64,000 bases of DNA from positions 57,117 through 121,116 of the forward strand of contig RXJD01000043.1 in assembly GCA_003987775.1 (NCBI GenBank), read 5' to 3'. Positions within the stretch are counted from its first letter, which is position 1. Every line of letters begins with the position of its first letter. This stretch comes from Mycobacterium sp. (GTDB lineage: Bacteria; Actinomycetota; Actinomycetes; Mycobacteriales; Mycobacteriaceae). Shown here one piece after another: positions 1-8,251 of the stretch. A program made the translations under genes and the position numbers. The notes under the pieces are model-generated. The model was not told the DNA's origin, made no database searches, and saw only the letters and a list, made by a program, of their open reading frames with translations.

Positions 1-997
1 GTCGATCGTCGCCAACCATCAATTCGACCTGGTCGGGTGCTACGCGTGGTCCCCGGACAAGGCCGGCCGTGATGCCGGTGAGCTGGCCGGGATCGATCCC
101 ACCGGCGTGGTCGCCACCAACGATGTCGAGGCGTTGCTGGCCCTGAAGCCGGACTGCGTGGTCTACAACCCGATGTGGATCGACGTTGACGAGCTGGTCC
201 GCATCCTGTCCGCGGGGGTCAACGTGGTGACGACGGCGTCGTTCATCACCGGACACAACCTGGGTGAGGGACGCGACCGCATCCAGCGTGCCTGCCTGGA
301 GGGCGGCTCGACGATGTTCGGCTCCGGTGTCAGCCCCGGCTTCGCCGAGTTGCTGGCCATCGTGTCGGCGATGGTGTGCAACCGCGTCGACAAGGTCACC
401 GTCAACGAGGCCGCCGACACCACGTTCTACGACTCCCCCGACACCGAGAAGCCGGTCGGCTTCGGACAGCCGATCGGCCACCCCGACCTGGCGCAGATGG
501 CCGAGAAGGGCACCGCGATCTTCGGCGAAGCGGTCCGGCTGGTTGCCGACGCGCTCGGCGTCGAACTCGACGGAATCCGCTGCGTGCCCGAATTCGCGCA
601 GACCACAGCCGATCTCGAGATGGCATCCTGGACCATTGCGGCGGGATGCGTCGCGGGCGTCTACATCAGCTGGCAAGGCTTCGTCGGCGACCGCACCGTC
701 ATCGACCTCAATGTCCGGTGGCGCAAGGGCCAGACGCTCGAGCCGGACTGGAAGATCGACCAGGACGGCTGGGTGATTCAGATCGACGGGCAGCCCACGG
801 TGACCACCCGGGTCGGCTTCCTGCCACCCCCGTACTTCCAGGCCACGACGCTCGCCGAGTTCATGGCCCTGGGTCACATCATGACGGCGATGCCCGCCAT
901 CAACGCCATCCCGGCCGTGGTCGCCGCGGCACCCGGCATCGTCACATACGCGGACCTTCCGCTGACCCTGCCGCGCGGGACCGTGCCGGCCGGCTGA
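1..997 (+). CDS. NAD(P)H-dependent amine dehydrogenase-like protein, 5'-truncated
   Basis: The reading frame is open from base 2 and ends with TGA at 995-997, so the N-terminal nucleotide-binding start lies outside the window. The visible protein has the dihydrodipicolinate-reductase-like fold pattern: a strand ending in DCVVYNP, then GVNVVTTASF and the GSGVSPG segment, followed by a long catalytic/dimerisation half. It is a clear paralogue of the complete gene at 31095-32153, which has the same blocks (DCVMYSP, GKNVVTPVGW, GSGIHPG). Members are annotated as amine or 2,4-diaminopentanoate-type dehydrogenases, but the real substrate is unknown. The GTG at 107 is internal, because the homologous sequence continues upstream of it. 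Confidence 0.85.
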   Translation, partial: SIVANHQFDLVGCYAWSPDKAGRDAGELAGIDPTGVVATNDVEALLALKPDCVVYNPMWIDVDELVRILSAGVNVVTTASFITGHNLGEGRDRIQRACLEGGSTMFGSGVSPGFAELLAIVSAMVCNRVDKVTVNEAADTTFYDSPDTEKPVGFGQPIGHPDLAQMAEKGTAIFGEAVRLVADALGVELDGIRCVPEFAQTTADLEMASWTIAAGCVAGVYISWQGFVGDRTVIDLNVRWRKGQTLEPDWKIDQDGWVIQIDGQPTVTTRVGFLPPPYFQATTLAEFMALGHIMTAMPAINAIPAVVAAAPGIVTYADLPLTLPRGTVPAG

Positions 998-1032
998 GCA
1001 TGAAGCCGCCGGTCAGCGGGTATCCCCTGCGC

Positions 1033-1221
1033 ATGGCTACCAACAACCGATTGAGCAACACAGCCCAGTACTGGGGCGGCAGGGCCAAAGAGACGCTCGG
1101 CCGACTCTCCGGCAACCGGCGCACCCGGTACGAAGGCAAGCTGGACCAGGCGAAGGCAAACGTGAAGGACGCCGGGCTCGATGTCCGGAACGCATTTCGG
1201 CGCCGGCGGGCACGGTACTGA
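1033..1221 (+). CDS. CsbD-like small stress protein (62 aa)
   Basis: A 62-residue basic protein starting MATNNRLSN. It has the CsbD pattern: AKETLGRLSGN, then YEGKLDQAKANVKDAG and a positively charged tail rich in arginine. CsbD-family proteins are general-stress proteins of unknown biochemical role. It lies 35 bp after the dehydrogenase stop and about 120 bp before a second CsbD gene of the same type; the two share the order AKET, G, GKxDQAKxxxKDAG. The arginine-rich C terminus (FRRRRARY) replaces the lysine tail of the second copy, so the two have diverged. No strong ribosome-binding site is visible. Confidence 0.8.
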   Translation: MATNNRLSNTAQYWGGRAKETLGRLSGNRRTRYEGKLDQAKANVKDAGLDVRNAFRRRRARY

Positions 1222-1293
1222 GGGTTTCAGCACCCGCCGGGGTTTCAGCACCCGCCGGGGTTTCAGCACCCGCCGGGGTTTCAGCACCCGCCG
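1222..1293. repeat. 18-bp perfect tandem repeat, four copies
   Basis: Four back-to-back identical copies of gggtttcagcacccgccg occupy 1222-1239, 1240-1257, 1258-1275 and 1276-1293. The array begins at the base after the TGA of the first CsbD gene and ends 50 bp before the second CsbD start. The unit is a multiple of three, but the array lies between genes and is not part of either CsbD frame. Perfect identity suggests recent expansion; it resembles a VNTR/MIRU-like locus. Confidence 0.9.
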
Positions 1294-1343
1294 CATTCGG
1301 GTACTTCCCACCAGTCAGCCGAAAAGCGAAGAAGGAGCCGGGC

Positions 1344-1517
1344 ATGAGCGCCGAAGACAAGATCAAGAACAAGATCGAGGACCTGGGTGGTAAGGCGAAG
1401 GAGACCGTCGGTAAGGCTACGGGAGACCGCAGCACCGAGAACGAAGGACGCTTCGACCAGGCCAAGTCCAGCCTGAAGGACGCCGGCGAGAAGGTGAAGG
1501 ACGCCTTCAAGAAGTAG
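1344..1517 (+). CDS. CsbD family stress protein (57 aa)
   Basis: A 57-residue charged protein, MSAEDKIKNKIEDLGGKAKE at the N terminus and ending KDAFKK. It carries the canonical CsbD signature: KAKETVGKATGD, then NEGRFDQAKSSLKDAGEKVKD. The ATG at 1344 has a GAAGGAG ribosome-binding site 8 nt upstream. The composition (about one third Lys/Glu/Asp) predicts a soluble helical protein. Family members are induced by general stress in other bacteria; no regulation can be read here. A strong hairpin 70 bp downstream probably ends the transcript. Confidence 0.9.
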   Translation: MSAEDKIKNKIEDLGGKAKETVGKATGDRSTENEGRFDQAKSSLKDAGEKVKDAFKK

Positions 1518-1586
1518 CAACTTCTGCGAAATGTGCTCAGCGGCATGAGGTTTCAGGCAACTGGGCGCGACGCCGATAGCCACCCG

Positions 1587-1629
1587 AAGCTGTCCCGCGC
1601 GGTCCGGAACCGTCCGCGCGGGACAGCTT
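1587..1629 (+). terminator. Rho-independent-like terminator after csbD
   Basis: A perfect stem of at least 15 bp (agctgtcccgcgcgg at 1588-1602 pairs with ccgcgcgggacagct at 1614-1628, plus an outer A-T pair) with an 11-nt loop, followed by ttgt. It lies between the CsbD gene and the cutinase gene, both on this strand, so it should separate their transcription. The short T-run is typical for mycobacterial hairpin terminators. Confidence 0.75.
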
Positions 1630-1667
1630 TGTGGTTGATACCCCGGTCTTTGGGCTACCCCCTAGCC

Positions 1668-2366
1668 ATGATCAGTTCACAACGCCTGCTGGCCGGCGCC
1701 GGCGCGGTAGCGGTGCTCACCGTCTCCCAACTGGCCGGCGGCCCGGTTCCCGCGGCAAAGGCCGCCCCGTGTCCCGACGTCGAGGTCGTATTCGCCCGGG
1801 GCAGTGGCGAGCCCGCCGGGGTGGGCGGTGTCGGGCAGTCGTTCGTCGACTCGCTGCGCTCGGACATCGGACCGAAATCCCTTGGCGTCTATGCCGTCAA
1901 CTATCCGGCCAGCACCGACTTCGGCAGCAGCGACTTCCCGCTGACGGTCATCGACGGCATTCGCGACGCGGGCTCGCACATCCAGTCGATGTCGTCGGCA
2001 TGCCCCAACACCCGAGAGGTGCTGGGCGGTTACTCCCAAGGGGCGGCGGTGGCGGGCTACGTCACCTCGGCCGCCGTGCCACCGGGAGTGCCCGCCGCGG
2101 CCGTTCCCCAGCCGCTGGCACCGGACATCGCAAATCACGTTGCGGCGGTGGCTCTGTTCGGAACGCCCTCACCGCAGTTCCTGAGTCAGTACAACGCGCC
2201 GCAGATCGCTATCGGGCCGCTGTATCAGCCCAAGACGATCGAGCTGTGTGCCGACGGCGACACGATCTGCAACGGGGGCGGCACCACGCCGAACTTCGCC
2301 CACACCACCTATCCGGTCAACGGGATGACCAGCCAGGCAGCCGATTTCGCGGCGGGACGGCTATAA
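1668..2366 (+). CDS. Secreted cutinase family protein (Culp-type esterase)
   Basis: A 232-residue alpha/beta hydrolase. Residues 1-33 form a Sec signal peptide ending in AKAA before CPDVEVVFARGSGE, the typical start of mature mycobacterial cutinase-like proteins. The nucleophile Ser123 sits in GGYSQGAA; the catalytic Asp is in the LCADGDTICN segment and the His in FAHTTYP near the C terminus. Cysteines in CPDVE, SACPN, ELCAD and ICN fit the two conserved disulfides. These enzymes cleave short- to medium-chain esters or phospholipids at the cell surface. The ATG at 1668 is chosen because it begins directly at the signal peptide. The 3' end overlaps a small opposite-strand gene by 6 bp. Confidence 0.93.
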   Translation: MISSQRLLAGAGAVAVLTVSQLAGGPVPAAKAAPCPDVEVVFARGSGEPAGVGGVGQSFVDSLRSDIGPKSLGVYAVNYPASTDFGSSDFPLTVIDGIRDAGSHIQSMSSACPNTREVLGGYSQGAAVAGYVTSAAVPPGVPAAAVPQPLAPDIANHVAAVALFGTPSPQFLSQYNAPQIAIGPLYQPKTIELCADGDTICNGGGTTPNFAHTTYPVNGMTSQAADFAAGRL

Positions 2367-2513
2367 CTCGTCCCGCTCCTCGTCGTCGTCGGGCTCCGGC
2401 GTCGGCAGCGGCGGCGACGTCTTGAGCCAATCGCGCAGCCGGAGCAGCCCGTTGATGACGATGGCGAGACCCAGCAGGACCAGCGCCACCACGATGATTG
2501 CGGTGGTCACCAC
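2361..2513 (-). CDS. Small single-pass membrane protein (50 aa), unrecognised
   Basis: Read on the minus strand from GTG at 2513 (alternative GTG at 2510) to TAG at 2361. The first residues are followed by a hydrophobic helix at about 5-24 (AIIVVALVLLGLAIVINGLL). After that come RLRDWLK, a proline-rich link and a very acidic tail (DDDEERDEL). This order predicts one transmembrane segment with a charged soluble tail. The gene begins 9 bp after the stop of the PPOX gene on the same strand, so the two are probably co-transcribed. It overlaps the end of the cutinase gene by 6 bp. I do not recognise a family. The compositional logic (helix, positive residues, acidic tail) supports a real gene rather than chance. 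Confidence 0.6.
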   Translation of the reverse strand: MVTTAIIVVALVLLGLAIVINGLLRLRDWLKTSPPLPTPEPDDDEERDEL

Positions 2514-2522
2514 ACCATGGTG

Positions 2523-2909
2523 TCAGGCGGCGGGCTTGACCTCGAGTCCGACATGCACCTTGTCGATACCGCCGCGCACGATCGAGTGCGGCAGGAACCA
2601 CCAGGCGTGGTACCAGTACCGCCGCAGCACCGCGTTGTAGACCTGCCGCGTCTCCGACTTCGGCAGCACGCGTGCGATCCCCTCCACGTCCTCGCTCTTG
2701 GGCTTGCCCAATGATCCGCTCTTGGCGAGCGTCACCCGCGGGGTGTTGCGGATTCGCTTGACCTTCCACGACTCGTCGTCGGTGATGATGAGCAACCGGT
2801 CGCCATCCGGCACGCCCCAGATCGCGGTCGGCTTGGGCCGGCCATCCTTGGTGAAGGTGGTCAGCAGTAAGTACTTCGACTTGATGACATCTTTGAATCC
2901 GACGGCCAC
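2523..2909 (-). CDS. PPOX-class (F420-type) oxidoreductase / pyridoxamine 5'-phosphate oxidase-like
   Basis: A 128-residue split-barrel flavin/F420-binding protein. The family pattern is clear: YLLLTTFTKDGRPKPTAIW near the N terminus, then the LLIITDDESWKVKRIRNTPRVTLAKS strand-helix-strand unit. The GTG start at 2909 has a perfect AGGAGG ribosome-binding site 5 nt upstream. Mycobacterial members of this size often use F420H2 or bind heme or FMN; the cofactor cannot be decided here. The likely downstream partner is the small membrane protein at 2361-2513. The divergent gene at 3062 starts about 150 bp away, so the promoter region is shared. Confidence 0.85.
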   Translation of the reverse strand: MAVGFKDVIKSKYLLLTTFTKDGRPKPTAIWGVPDGDRLLIITDDESWKVKRIRNTPRVTLAKSGSLGKPKSEDVEGIARVLPKSETRQVYNAVLRRYWYHAWWFLPHSIVRGGIDKVHVGLEVKPAA

Positions 2910-3061
2910 GTGTTCCTCCTGGTTCCTCGTGGCTCAAGAATGTGCCTCGAAATGTGCGGGGAAGATACCCGGTGCGAGCGAGGCGGAAACCGCCGCGGAT
3001 TGTGATGCATCGCACCTACCCCACCGGTCGGGCAACCGATCGGCGGTTGCAGAATGCCACC

Positions 3062-4048
3062 ATGCACGTTCTGGTAACCGGAGGTACGGGTTTCGTCGGC
3101 GGCTGGACCGCCAAGGCCATCGCTGACGCGGGTCACGATGTCCGGTTCCTGGTGCGGAAGCCGGAACGTCTGCAGACGTCGGTGGCCGCGCTGGGTGTGG
3201 ACACGTCGGACTTCGCGGTCGGCGACATCAAGGACCGCGACTCGGTTCGCGAGGCGCTGCAAGGCTGCGACGCCGTGGTGCACAGCGCCGCACTTGTCGC
3301 GACCGATCCGCGCCAGACCGCTCAGATGCTCGCCACCAACATGGAGGGCGCCCGCAACGTGCTGGGCCAGGCAGTCCAACTCGGACTCGACCCGATCGTG
3401 CATGTCTCGAGTTTCACTGCCCTGTTCCACCCGAACCTCGGGACGCTGACCGCCGACCTGCCCGTGGTGGGCGGGACGGACGGCTATGGCACATCCAAGG
3501 CGCAGGTGGAGATCTACGCCCGCGGCTTGCAGGACGCCGGCGCACCGGTCAACATCACCTACCCCGGAATGGTTCTGGGCCCCCCGGTCGGTGACCAGTT
3601 CGGCGAGGCCGGCGAGGGAGTCAAGGCCGCGTTGCAGATGCATGCGATCCCGGGACGCGGCGCGGCCTGGATGGTGGTCGATGTGCGCGATGTGGCCGCG
3701 TTGCACGCGGCGCTGCTCGAACCCGGACGTGGGCCCCGCCGCTACATGGCCGGCGGCCACCGGCTCGCGGTGGCCGATCTGGCCAGAACACTCGGCGAGG
3801 TCAGCGGCACAACGATGGTCTCGGTTCCGATCCCCGACACCGCGTTGCGGGCCGCCGGATCGATCTTCGATTTCGTGGGTCCCTATCTCCCCTTCGACAA
3901 CCCGATTACCGCGGCGGGCATGCAGTACTACACACAGATGCCCGAGTCCGACGACTCGCCGGCCGAGCGTGAACTCGGCGTCCACTTCCGCGATGCCCGC
4001 ACCACGCTTGCGGATACGGTTGCCGCGCTGGATGATTCCGCAAGCTAG
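3062..4048 (+). CDS. NAD-dependent epimerase/dehydratase (extended SDR)
   Basis: A 328-residue extended short-chain dehydrogenase. The Rossmann glycine motif TGGTGFVG is at residues 6-13, the acidic residue for cofactor choice is replaced by basic RKPER (NADP-like), and the DAVVHSAAL segment is the usual fourth strand. The active-site Tyr-Lys pair is YGTSK. Members act on nucleotide sugars, dihydroflavonol-like or steroid substrates; the substrate is unknown. The ATG at 3062 is chosen because MHVLVTGGTG is the canonical start. The gene converges on the SMP-30 gene; the two stops share the tetranucleotide CTAG at 4045-4048. Confidence 0.9.
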   Translation: MHVLVTGGTGFVGGWTAKAIADAGHDVRFLVRKPERLQTSVAALGVDTSDFAVGDIKDRDSVREALQGCDAVVHSAALVATDPRQTAQMLATNMEGARNVLGQAVQLGLDPIVHVSSFTALFHPNLGTLTADLPVVGGTDGYGTSKAQVEIYARGLQDAGAPVNITYPGMVLGPPVGDQFGEAGEGVKAALQMHAIPGRGAAWMVVDVRDVAALHAALLEPGRGPRRYMAGGHRLAVADLARTLGEVSGTTMVSVPIPDTALRAAGSIFDFVGPYLPFDNPITAAGMQYYTQMPESDDSPAERELGVHFRDARTTLADTVAALDDSAS

Positions 4049-4817
4049 CCGAGTGGGATCGCGGCAACGGGGATCGGTGAGCCCCGCACGCCGACGTCGA
4101 TCCTGAGCAACGCGCCGATCGTGGTGACGTAGATCTCGGTGCCCGCGAACGCGAGCGAGGACACGAATCGGCCGGGCACGTCGACGATGTGGTCCAGACC
4201 TCCCGTTGCATCGAAACGCGCAATGCCGCAACCACTTCCGAGCGCCACCCACACGCCGCCCTCGACGTCGACCGCCAGCCCGTCGCATTCGCCGTGGGGC
4301 GCCTCCGCGAATTCCGCCGCACCCTGCTGGCCGATGCCACGTACACGCGCGGCCGCGTATTCACACACATACAACCGGGTGCCGTCCGGCGCGTACCCGA
4401 CACCGTTGGGCCACAACAGATCTGACACAAGAATTGTGGCGGTGCCGTCAGGTGAGAGCTGCACCAGTTCGGTGGGCCCGGCCGTCTCACCCCGCTGATG
4501 ACGCAGGACACCGACGACCACCGAGCCGTCCGGAGCCACGGTCAGATCGTTGAGACCGGTCGCACCGTCGGCCGCCCATACCGTTCGCGGACCGCCGGAC
4601 CGGTATATGCCAGATCCCGTCCGCTGACCAGCAGTCCGCCGTCGGCATGCACCGCGATCCCGCCGATACCGCGACGCTTCTCCAGCACCGTGGACACGCC
4701 GCCGTCCGACCACCGGTAGACCCCACCGGCCGTGGTGTTGGCGAACAGCACCGAACCGTCGGGCAGCGGCCGGGGCGCCTCCAGAAGGCCCTCCGATTCC
4801 CACAGGACCTCCGTCAC
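4045..4817 (-). pseudogene. SMP-30/gluconolactonase family gene with a frameshift
   Basis: The first third is read in one frame from GTG at 4817 (alternative ATG at 4835) through LWESEGLLEAPRPLPDGSV, IGGIAVHADGGLLVSGRDLAY. That frame soon stops at 4542. The rest continues in another frame from about 4605 to TAG at 4045, with RTVWAADGATGLNDLTVAPDG, LLWPNGVGYAPDGTRLYV and ECDGLAVDVEGGVWVA, all typical six-bladed propeller SMP-30 blocks. The two pieces join logically at about 4580-4605 if one base is restored, so a 1-nt deletion (or sequencing error) breaks the gene. The GTGA at 4814-4817 overlaps the cyclase stop, which implies translational coupling. SMP-30 proteins hydrolyse lactones. Confidence 0.8.
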
Positions 4818-5803
4818 GGCATCTGCTCCGCCCACACGATGTGGCCCTCGAAGCCCAGCGCGACCGCCATCTCCAGGTAGCGGTCCGCAAGGCGCGCGTA
4901 TTCGTCGGAACGGCCCGTGCTGCGTGCCAGCAACGCCCGCATACGGAGCAGCCAGATGTCGCGGACCGGAAGTTGCTGGTCGGGACGGTGCTCGGCCACC
5001 CGGTCGATCGCCGCCGCGGCTTCGGCGACGTCGCCGGCGGCGCCGCGATCGAGCAATGTCTCGGCCGCCGAACGATCCAGCATGGCCGCCAGCGCCGTCA
5101 CTTCCCAGCCGCGCCCCACCAACGTCGACACCGGGACTTCGGTGCGTTCGTCATCGGTGGCAACGCTGAGCAACTGGCGGCCGACCAGGGCGTCCACCGC
5201 GCCTTTGACGTAGACCTGTTGCGGCTGCCCCAGCACCGTCACACCCTCGACCAGTCGCGCCGTCGATTCGCTGACCATCACCCCGCCCGGGGGAGCCACC
5301 GACTCCATCCGTTGCGCGATTCCCACCTGTTCCCCGACGGCGGTGTAACCCAAAGCGCCCGAACCGATCTCGCCGGCGATCACCTCGCCGGAGTTCAGGC
5401 CGATGCGCAACGAGAGGGCAACGTCACCGTCGAGTTCGGCGGCCAACCGCTGGGTGGCGTCCTGGATCCCGAGCGCGGTCAAACAGGCCCGCAGCGCATG
5501 ATCCTCCAGCGCGACGGGGGCGCCGAACAGCGCCATGATGCCGTCCCCGGTGAACTTGTCCACCGTGCCGCCGTAGCGCTGCACCACCGCGGAGGTGCGA
5601 GTGACCAGCTGAGTCATGATCTCGCGCAACCGTTCCGGACCGACGGCCGCCGCGATGTCCATCGAATGCACCACGTCGGCGAACAGCACCGTCACCTGCT
5701 TGAACTCCGCCTGGGCGTCGGCCCGCGCGATCGGGGCGCCGCAGCCGTGGCAGAACCGGGCGTTTGCCGGCGGTTCGGTGCCGCACTTGCTACAAGCCGC
5801 CAC
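4814..5803 (-). CDS. Zinc-ribbon class III nucleotide cyclase-like protein, apparently lacking its ATPase/TPR middle
   Basis: A 329-residue protein. Residues 4-21 form a zinc ribbon (CSKC ... CHGC). Residues 35-200 are a class III cyclase homology domain with metal-binding Asp43 (FADVVHS) and Asp87 (KFTGDGIMALFG). In the YTAVGEQVGIAQR segment the usual transition-state Asn is Gly161, while Arg165 is kept, so activity is uncertain. Residue 228 begins LVGRGWEVTALAAMLDR, the normal entry into an AAA/STAND ATPase. The Walker motifs are absent, and from about residue 247 the sequence passes directly into a helical C-terminal end (ALGFEGHIVWAEQMP). Relatives are usually about 1000 residues, so I infer an in-frame internal deletion of several hundred codons. 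Confidence 0.8.
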   Translation of the reverse strand: MAACSKCGTEPPANARFCHGCGAPIARADAQAEFKQVTVLFADVVHSMDIAAAVGPERLREIMTQLVTRTSAVVQRYGGTVDKFTGDGIMALFGAPVALEDHALRACLTALGIQDATQRLAAELDGDVALSLRIGLNSGEVIAGEIGSGALGYTAVGEQVGIAQRMESVAPPGGVMVSESTARLVEGVTVLGQPQQVYVKGAVDALVGRQLLSVATDDERTEVPVSTLVGRGWEVTALAAMLDRSAAETLLDRGAAGDVAEAAAAIDRVAEHRPDQQLPVRDIWLLRMRALLARSTGRSDEYARLADRYLEMAVALGFEGHIVWAEQMP

Positions 5804-5865
5804 GGCTTGTCAGGTTAGTGCAATTCACCCAGACGTTGGGGGACGAAAAACGGCCGGGCCGCGGA

Positions 5866-8112
5866 TCACCCGTTGGCGGCGAGCGCCCGGTCCGAGAGTG
5901 CCGCGAGCGCCGGCGCCAGCAGCTTGGAGTATTCGAGTGTCAGGTGACCCGCGTCGACATACACCAGGGTGTTGCCGATGATGACCGGGCAGTGCTGCTT
6001 GGTGCAGAACAGATCGGTGAGGTCGACGTACTGCCCGCCACCGGCCTGGACCGCGGCGGCCTCGGCTGCCATGCCGGCCCGGTCGAAGGCGGTCGACATC
6101 GGCGGCGCGCACGCCATCGCGTCGGTGAGGTGCTCGGACAGACAGCCGGGCACCGCCGCGTTCAGATGCGGAAGCGGCCCCAGCACCATCACCTTGGCGC
6201 CGATGCCGCGCAGTTGCTGCACCAGGCCCTTGAGACCCTCGACCCACGCCGCGTCGTACGACGAGAAACCCGAAAGGAACCCGTTGCTGTGGGTAGCGGT
6301 GTACCCGCGGAACACGCTGACCACGACCAGCTTGGGGTGCTCGGCGCGCAGCCGGGACATGATCTCCCCGCGCCACTGCTCGCAGTGCTGGAGATATTCG
6401 ACAATCGGGGCGACAAAGCGGTTGGCGATGGGCAGATCCATCATCGGGCAGGCCGCCTTGGCCATCGCTTCGATCCGCCAGGGCCGCTGTTTGCCGATTT
6501 CCCGAAGCGCCGGGATCCACATCGAGGAATGTGAGTCACCGATGACGGCCACAGTCGTCTTGGACGCCTTGTCTCCCATCGCGCACTCGGGCTGTCCGGC
6601 TTGAATCGGCAGGCGCAGGCAGCCGTCGAACATCATCTGCCCGACTTCGCCCGCCGCGTCGGCAAGTGACGGGTCGAGGTTCGACGGAACGTCTTTCATC
6701 TCGGCCGATGCCGCGACGGCCGCTTGCACCTGTCCGAAGACGTTCTGCACCGCCGCGTCGTAGGCCGCGATGTCGTCACCGGTAGGCGCCGGCGGAGGCT
6801 TGATTGTCAGGGGTGCCGCCGCGGCACCACGCCCGACCGGGATGGGCATCGGGATCGAGGACACGTACATCAGCAGCGCCACACCCACGCACGCGGCGAG
6901 CGAGGTGGCGAAGCCACCGACCGCCAGGCTCTTCATCGGCGACTTGTGCAGAGCAGCCGCGTAGCGCAGCGGGTTCTCGATGTAGCGCAGCGTCAGCCAG
7001 CCCAGCCCGCCGGAGACCACGACCGCGGCCATGAACTTGCCGAACAGCCCCAGCGGGTGGCCCACCACGATCGGGGCGAACACCAGCACCGGCCAGTGCC
7101 ACAGGTACCACGAATACGACAGCCGTCCGATCGCCCGCATCGGCGACCACCCGAGCAGGCGCCCGGCGCCCTGCGACGGGGTGGAGCAGCCGGCGCCGAG
7201 CACCAGCGCCGTGCCCAGCACGGGCAGCAACGCGGCAGTGCCCGGATACGGGATGTCCGGGGTGTAGAAGACGCAGGCCACCAGGACCATCGCGGTACCG
7301 ATCCAGCCGATGGTCACCGCGGCGCGCTCCGGGAGCCGGCTCCACTGGTTGGCGGTCAGGGCCACCAGGGCACCCAGCGCCAGCTGCCAGGCCCGAGTGA
7401 ACAACGAGAAGTACGCCGCGAGCGGCATCACGTAGGTGACCAGCAGCGACAGCAGGAACGACGACAACGCGATCGTCGTGACCAGCACCAGATAGGGAGT
7501 CTTCGAGGGCGGCGTCGGCGGCGCGTCGGCGGATTTCTTGCGCCGGCGCAACCGCCGGATCAGCCACGCCGTACCGACGATCATGGGTGGCCAGAGCAGA
7601 TAGAACTGTTCCTCCACGCCCAGGGTCCAGTAGTGCTGGAACGGCGAGGGCGCGCCACCGGCGAAATAGTCGACCTGTTGGACGATGAACCAGAAGTTGG
7701 GTACGTACAGCGCGCAGGCGATGGCGTCCTTCAAAGCGCTCTGGGCCTGCACCACGGGCAGCAGGAAGGCCGCGGCGATGGCGGTGATGACGCCGATCGT
7801 CGCCGACACCGGCAGCAGTCGCCGCGACCGTGCCCCGTAGAACTTCTTCAGCCCGACGGTGCCGGTGGTGCTTACCTGTTTCCACAACTGCCCGGTGATC
7901 ACGAAGCCGGAGATCTCGAAGAAGATGTCCGGGCCGACGAAGCCGCCGCTGACACCGGGCATGGAGATGTGCCAGCCGACGATGGCCAGCAACGTGAAAC
8001 CGCGCAAGCCCTCGATGTCGTCGCGGAATCCGCTCTGCGGTGTGTGCTTCGCCTGCGCGTCCGGCGACGGCAGCAAGCTACGAGCGGAGCTGACGTTCTC
8101 GGACTGGCGCAC
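5866..8112 (-). CDS. Acyltransferase family 3 / SGNH fusion (OatA-like)
   Basis: A 748-residue membrane enzyme. Residues about 30-390 form the acyltransferase-3 domain with some ten membrane helices; the N-terminal motif is DIEGLRGFTLLAIVGWH, with FFEISGFVIT and RSRRLLPV following. The C-terminal half is an extracellular SGNH hydrolase-like domain with GDSH at 525-528 and the Asp-His pair DAGH at 720-723. This architecture O-acylates peptidoglycan or other envelope glycans in other bacteria; the acceptor here is unknown. I prefer the GTG at 8112, preceded by GGAG and by TATATA about 10-15 nt further upstream; an in-frame start at 8163 would add 17 residues not expected for the family. It is divergent from the WS/DGAT gene. 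Confidence 0.9.
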   Translation of the reverse strand: MRQSENVSSARSLLPSPDAQAKHTPQSGFRDDIEGLRGFTLLAIVGWHISMPGVSGGFVGPDIFFEISGFVITGQLWKQVSTTGTVGLKKFYGARSRRLLPVSATIGVITAIAAAFLLPVVQAQSALKDAIACALYVPNFWFIVQQVDYFAGGAPSPFQHYWTLGVEEQFYLLWPPMIVGTAWLIRRLRRRKKSADAPPTPPSKTPYLVLVTTIALSSFLLSLLVTYVMPLAAYFSLFTRAWQLALGALVALTANQWSRLPERAAVTIGWIGTAMVLVACVFYTPDIPYPGTAALLPVLGTALVLGAGCSTPSQGAGRLLGWSPMRAIGRLSYSWYLWHWPVLVFAPIVVGHPLGLFGKFMAAVVVSGGLGWLTLRYIENPLRYAAALHKSPMKSLAVGGFATSLAACVGVALLMYVSSIPMPIPVGRGAAAAPLTIKPPPAPTGDDIAAYDAAVQNVFGQVQAAVAASAEMKDVPSNLDPSLADAAGEVGQMMFDGCLRLPIQAGQPECAMGDKASKTTVAVIGDSHSSMWIPALREIGKQRPWRIEAMAKAACPMMDLPIANRFVAPIVEYLQHCEQWRGEIMSRLRAEHPKLVVVSVFRGYTATHSNGFLSGFSSYDAAWVEGLKGLVQQLRGIGAKVMVLGPLPHLNAAVPGCLSEHLTDAMACAPPMSTAFDRAGMAAEAAAVQAGGGQYVDLTDLFCTKQHCPVIIGNTLVYVDAGHLTLEYSKLLAPALAALSDRALAANG

Positions 8113-8251
8113 GAGTCTCCACTGTATATAAGTGGGCGCGAATACAAGCCTGAACGGCGGCAAGTGACCAAAGGGTGCCCGAACAGGGCCCTAATGCCCT
8201 CGCGGCGATCACCCGCCGAGCGGACCATCTCCCCTGGACAGGAGATGCGTG

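Noticed and set aside
1181-1393. Frame through the 18-bp repeats giving a GFSTRR peptide repeat
   Set aside because: It starts inside the first CsbD gene in another frame and runs across the second; the repeat peptide has no supporting signal.
2861-4288. 475-codon minus-strand frame opposite the epimerase gene
   Set aside because: Composition typical of antisense to a GC-rich gene; the epimerase has all SDR motifs.
4045-4890. Single 281-codon frame covering the SMP-30 gene
   Set aside because: Its first 100 codons are an Arg/Gly-rich shadow. The true N-terminal part is in another frame, so the gene is treated as frameshifted.
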